From positions 1 through 7,564 of the forward strand of contig JBILFK010000072.1 in assembly GCA_044351685.1 (NCBI GenBank): a DNA stretch of 7,564 nucleotides, written 5' to 3'. The stretch is from JALHRI01 sp044351685 (lineage in GTDB: Bacteria > Pseudomonadota > Alphaproteobacteria > Rickettsiales > UBA3002). Position 1 is the first letter of the stretch; each line of letters begins with the position of its first letter. The notes beneath the pieces are model-generated. The model ran no database searches and had not been told where the DNA came from. It saw nothing but the letters and a program-made list of their open reading frames with translations. Shown here one piece after another: positions 6,849 to 7,564 of this stretch. Both the position numbers and the translations under genes were made by a program.

Positions 6849-6862
6849 CCAGCGAATGCTGG
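6849..6862. repeat. Short hairpin between groEL and its terminator
   Basis: CCAGC-GAAT-GCTGG is a perfect 5-bp stem with a four-base loop. It sits between the larger palindromes and the terminator and could be one more stem in the groEL 3' untranslated RNA. It is too short to be significant alone. Confidence 0.3.
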
Positions 6863-6878
6863 CAGGACATAAGGACTT

Positions 6879-6913
6879 CAAAAATCGCGCCGAACCGCTT
6901 CAAGCGATTTTTG
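6879..6913. repeat. Palindromic element 2 in the groEL 3' untranslated region
   Basis: Arms CAAAAATCGC (6879-6888) and GCGATTTTTG (6904-6913) are perfectly complementary over 10 bp around a 15-base loop. The A-run and T-run at the two ends would let it resemble a weak terminator on either strand. It lies 10 bases from palindromic element 1 and shares the TTCAAAA start of its left arm, so the two may be parts of one repeat unit. Confidence 0.55.
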
Positions 6914-6923
6914 GCGTGATTCC

Positions 6924-6966
6924 CATTCAAAAGTACACCGAGCCGAAGGCGAGGGACTTTTGAATG
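6924..6966. repeat. Palindromic element 1 directly after the groEL stop codon
   Basis: Arms CATTCAAAAGT (6924-6934) and ACTTTTGAATG (6956-6966) are perfectly complementary over 11 bp. Inside is a second symmetric block, CCGAGCCGAAGGCGAGG (6938-6954), in which CC and GCC pair with GGC and GG around a GAA triloop, with two tandem mismatches between the paired parts. The element starts five bases after the groEL stop. It has no T-run outside the stem, so I read it as a stabilising 3' hairpin or dispersed repeat rather than a terminator. Confidence 0.6.
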
Positions 6967-6971
6967 ATGGC

Positions 6972-7564
6972 TTAGAAATCCATACCGCCCATGCCACCCA
7001 TGCCGCCCATGCCTGGACCTGCGGCTGGCTTGTCTTCGGTCAACTCGGACACCATGCAATCGGTGGTGAGCATCAGGCCAGCGATCGATGCTGCATTTTG
7101 CAGCGCCGAACGTGTCACCTTGGCCGGATCCAGCACGCCCATCTCGACCATGTCGCCGTAGGTGCCGTTCGCAGCGTTGTAGCCAAAGTTGCCTTTGCCT
7201 TCGAGCACTTTGTTGACAACAACCGATGCCTCTTCGCCAGCGTTGCTGACGATCATGCGGAGAGGCTCTTCGATCGCGCGCATCACGATACGGATACCGG
7301 CGTCTTGATCAGTGTTGTCACCCTTCACCTTGACGCTGGCACGTGCACGCAGCAGTGCCACGCCACCACCAGCCACGATGCCTTCTTCAACCGCTGCACG
7401 AGTTGCGTGTAGTGCATCTTCAACGCGCGCTTTCTTTTCCTTCATTTCGACTTCGGTGGCTGCGCCAACCTTGATCACGGCAACGCCGCCCGCCAGCTTG
7501 GCGACACGCTCTTGCAATTTCTCGCGGTCGTAGTCGGAGGTCGCTTCTTCGATCTGCACACGGA
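6972..7564 (-). CDS. groEL: Chaperonin GroEL, C-terminal part (5' end outside window)
   Basis: The visible 196 residues correspond to about residue 350 of E. coli GroEL through to the C-terminus. GroEL forms the double-ring cytoplasmic folding chamber that works with GroES and ATP. Recognisable sequence includes IEEATSDYDREKLQERVAKLA, EMKEKKARVEDALHATRAAVEEG with the Asp equivalent to ATP-hydrolysis residue Asp398, the nucleotide-site AGGGVAL, YNAANGTYGDMVEMGVLDPAKVTR, and a GGM-repeat tail ending in MDF. The frame continues unbroken to the window edge, so the GTG at 7557-7559 is an internal Val, not a start. The stop is TAA at 6974-6972. Codon choice is visibly more GC-ending than in the neighbouring membrane-protein genes, as expected for a highly expressed gene. 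The usual partner groES is expected beyond the window edge. Confidence 0.97.
   Translation of the reverse strand, partial: RVQIEEATSDYDREKLQERVAKLAGGVAVIKVGAATEVEMKEKKARVEDALHATRAAVEEGIVAGGGVALLRARASVKVKGDNTDQDAGIRIVMRAIEEPLRMIVSNAGEEASVVVNKVLEGKGNFGYNAANGTYGDMVEMGVLDPAKVTRSALQNAASIAGLMLTTDCMVSELTEDKPAAGPGMGGMGGMGGMDF

Noticed and set aside
6751..7059. Minus-strand open frame of 102 codons across the groEL 3' end and trailer
   Set aside because: It overlaps the groEL C-terminus in another frame and runs through both palindromes and the terminator. No coding signal is visible.
6960..7412. Plus-strand open frame of 150 codons opposite groEL
   Set aside because: It is antisense to highly conserved GroEL codons. 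Its His/Ala/Cys-rich translation is the usual shadow of GC-biased codons.
7557..7559. GTG as a start of a short GroEL-like protein
   Set aside because: It encodes Val within the conserved RVQIEEATSDYD stretch of GroEL; the gene is simply cut by the window edge.

Overview
The window looks like an ordinary chromosomal segment of a proteobacterium, most likely an alphaproteobacterium. This rests on the style of the ParC protein (short C-terminal pinwheel with a degenerate GyrA box ending in an LQKYKDA-type sequence) and on the GroEL tail (repeated GGM ending in MDF). Base composition is close to balanced by eye. I see no insertion sequence, phage gene, tRNA, rRNA or CRISPR array. No gene-free stretch reaches 300 bases; the longest is about 250 bases downstream of groEL.

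Layout: positions 1-561 (+) hold the 3' part of a glycine-rich gene cut by the window edge. Positions 608-2827 (+) hold a complete parC (DNA topoisomerase IV subunit A). Everything to the right is on the minus strand. In transcription order this is the 3' third of groEL (7564-6972), a set of strong hairpins ending in an intrinsic terminator (6965-6808), unrecognised membrane protein A (6721-5651), its diverged paralogue B (5526-4615), and a membrane-bound sensor with a Cache-like periplasmic domain, HAMP region and degenerate histidine-kinase core (4560-2824). The sensor gene runs tail-to-tail into parC with a 4-base overlap of the two stop regions.

The best candidates for something undescribed are proteins A and B. 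They share an N-terminal block, an RGLD(N/K)W motif, the arrangement of hydrophobic segments and a short C-terminal motif (RVS-x-I-x-x-QG) behind a variable low-complexity linker. They sit directly upstream of, and in the same direction as, a sensor protein that keeps the shape of a histidine kinase but appears to have lost its catalytic boxes. Whether A, B and the sensor form one system is inference from gene order. The 3' untranslated region of groEL also carries an unusual run of near-perfect palindromes that may be a dispersed repeat.
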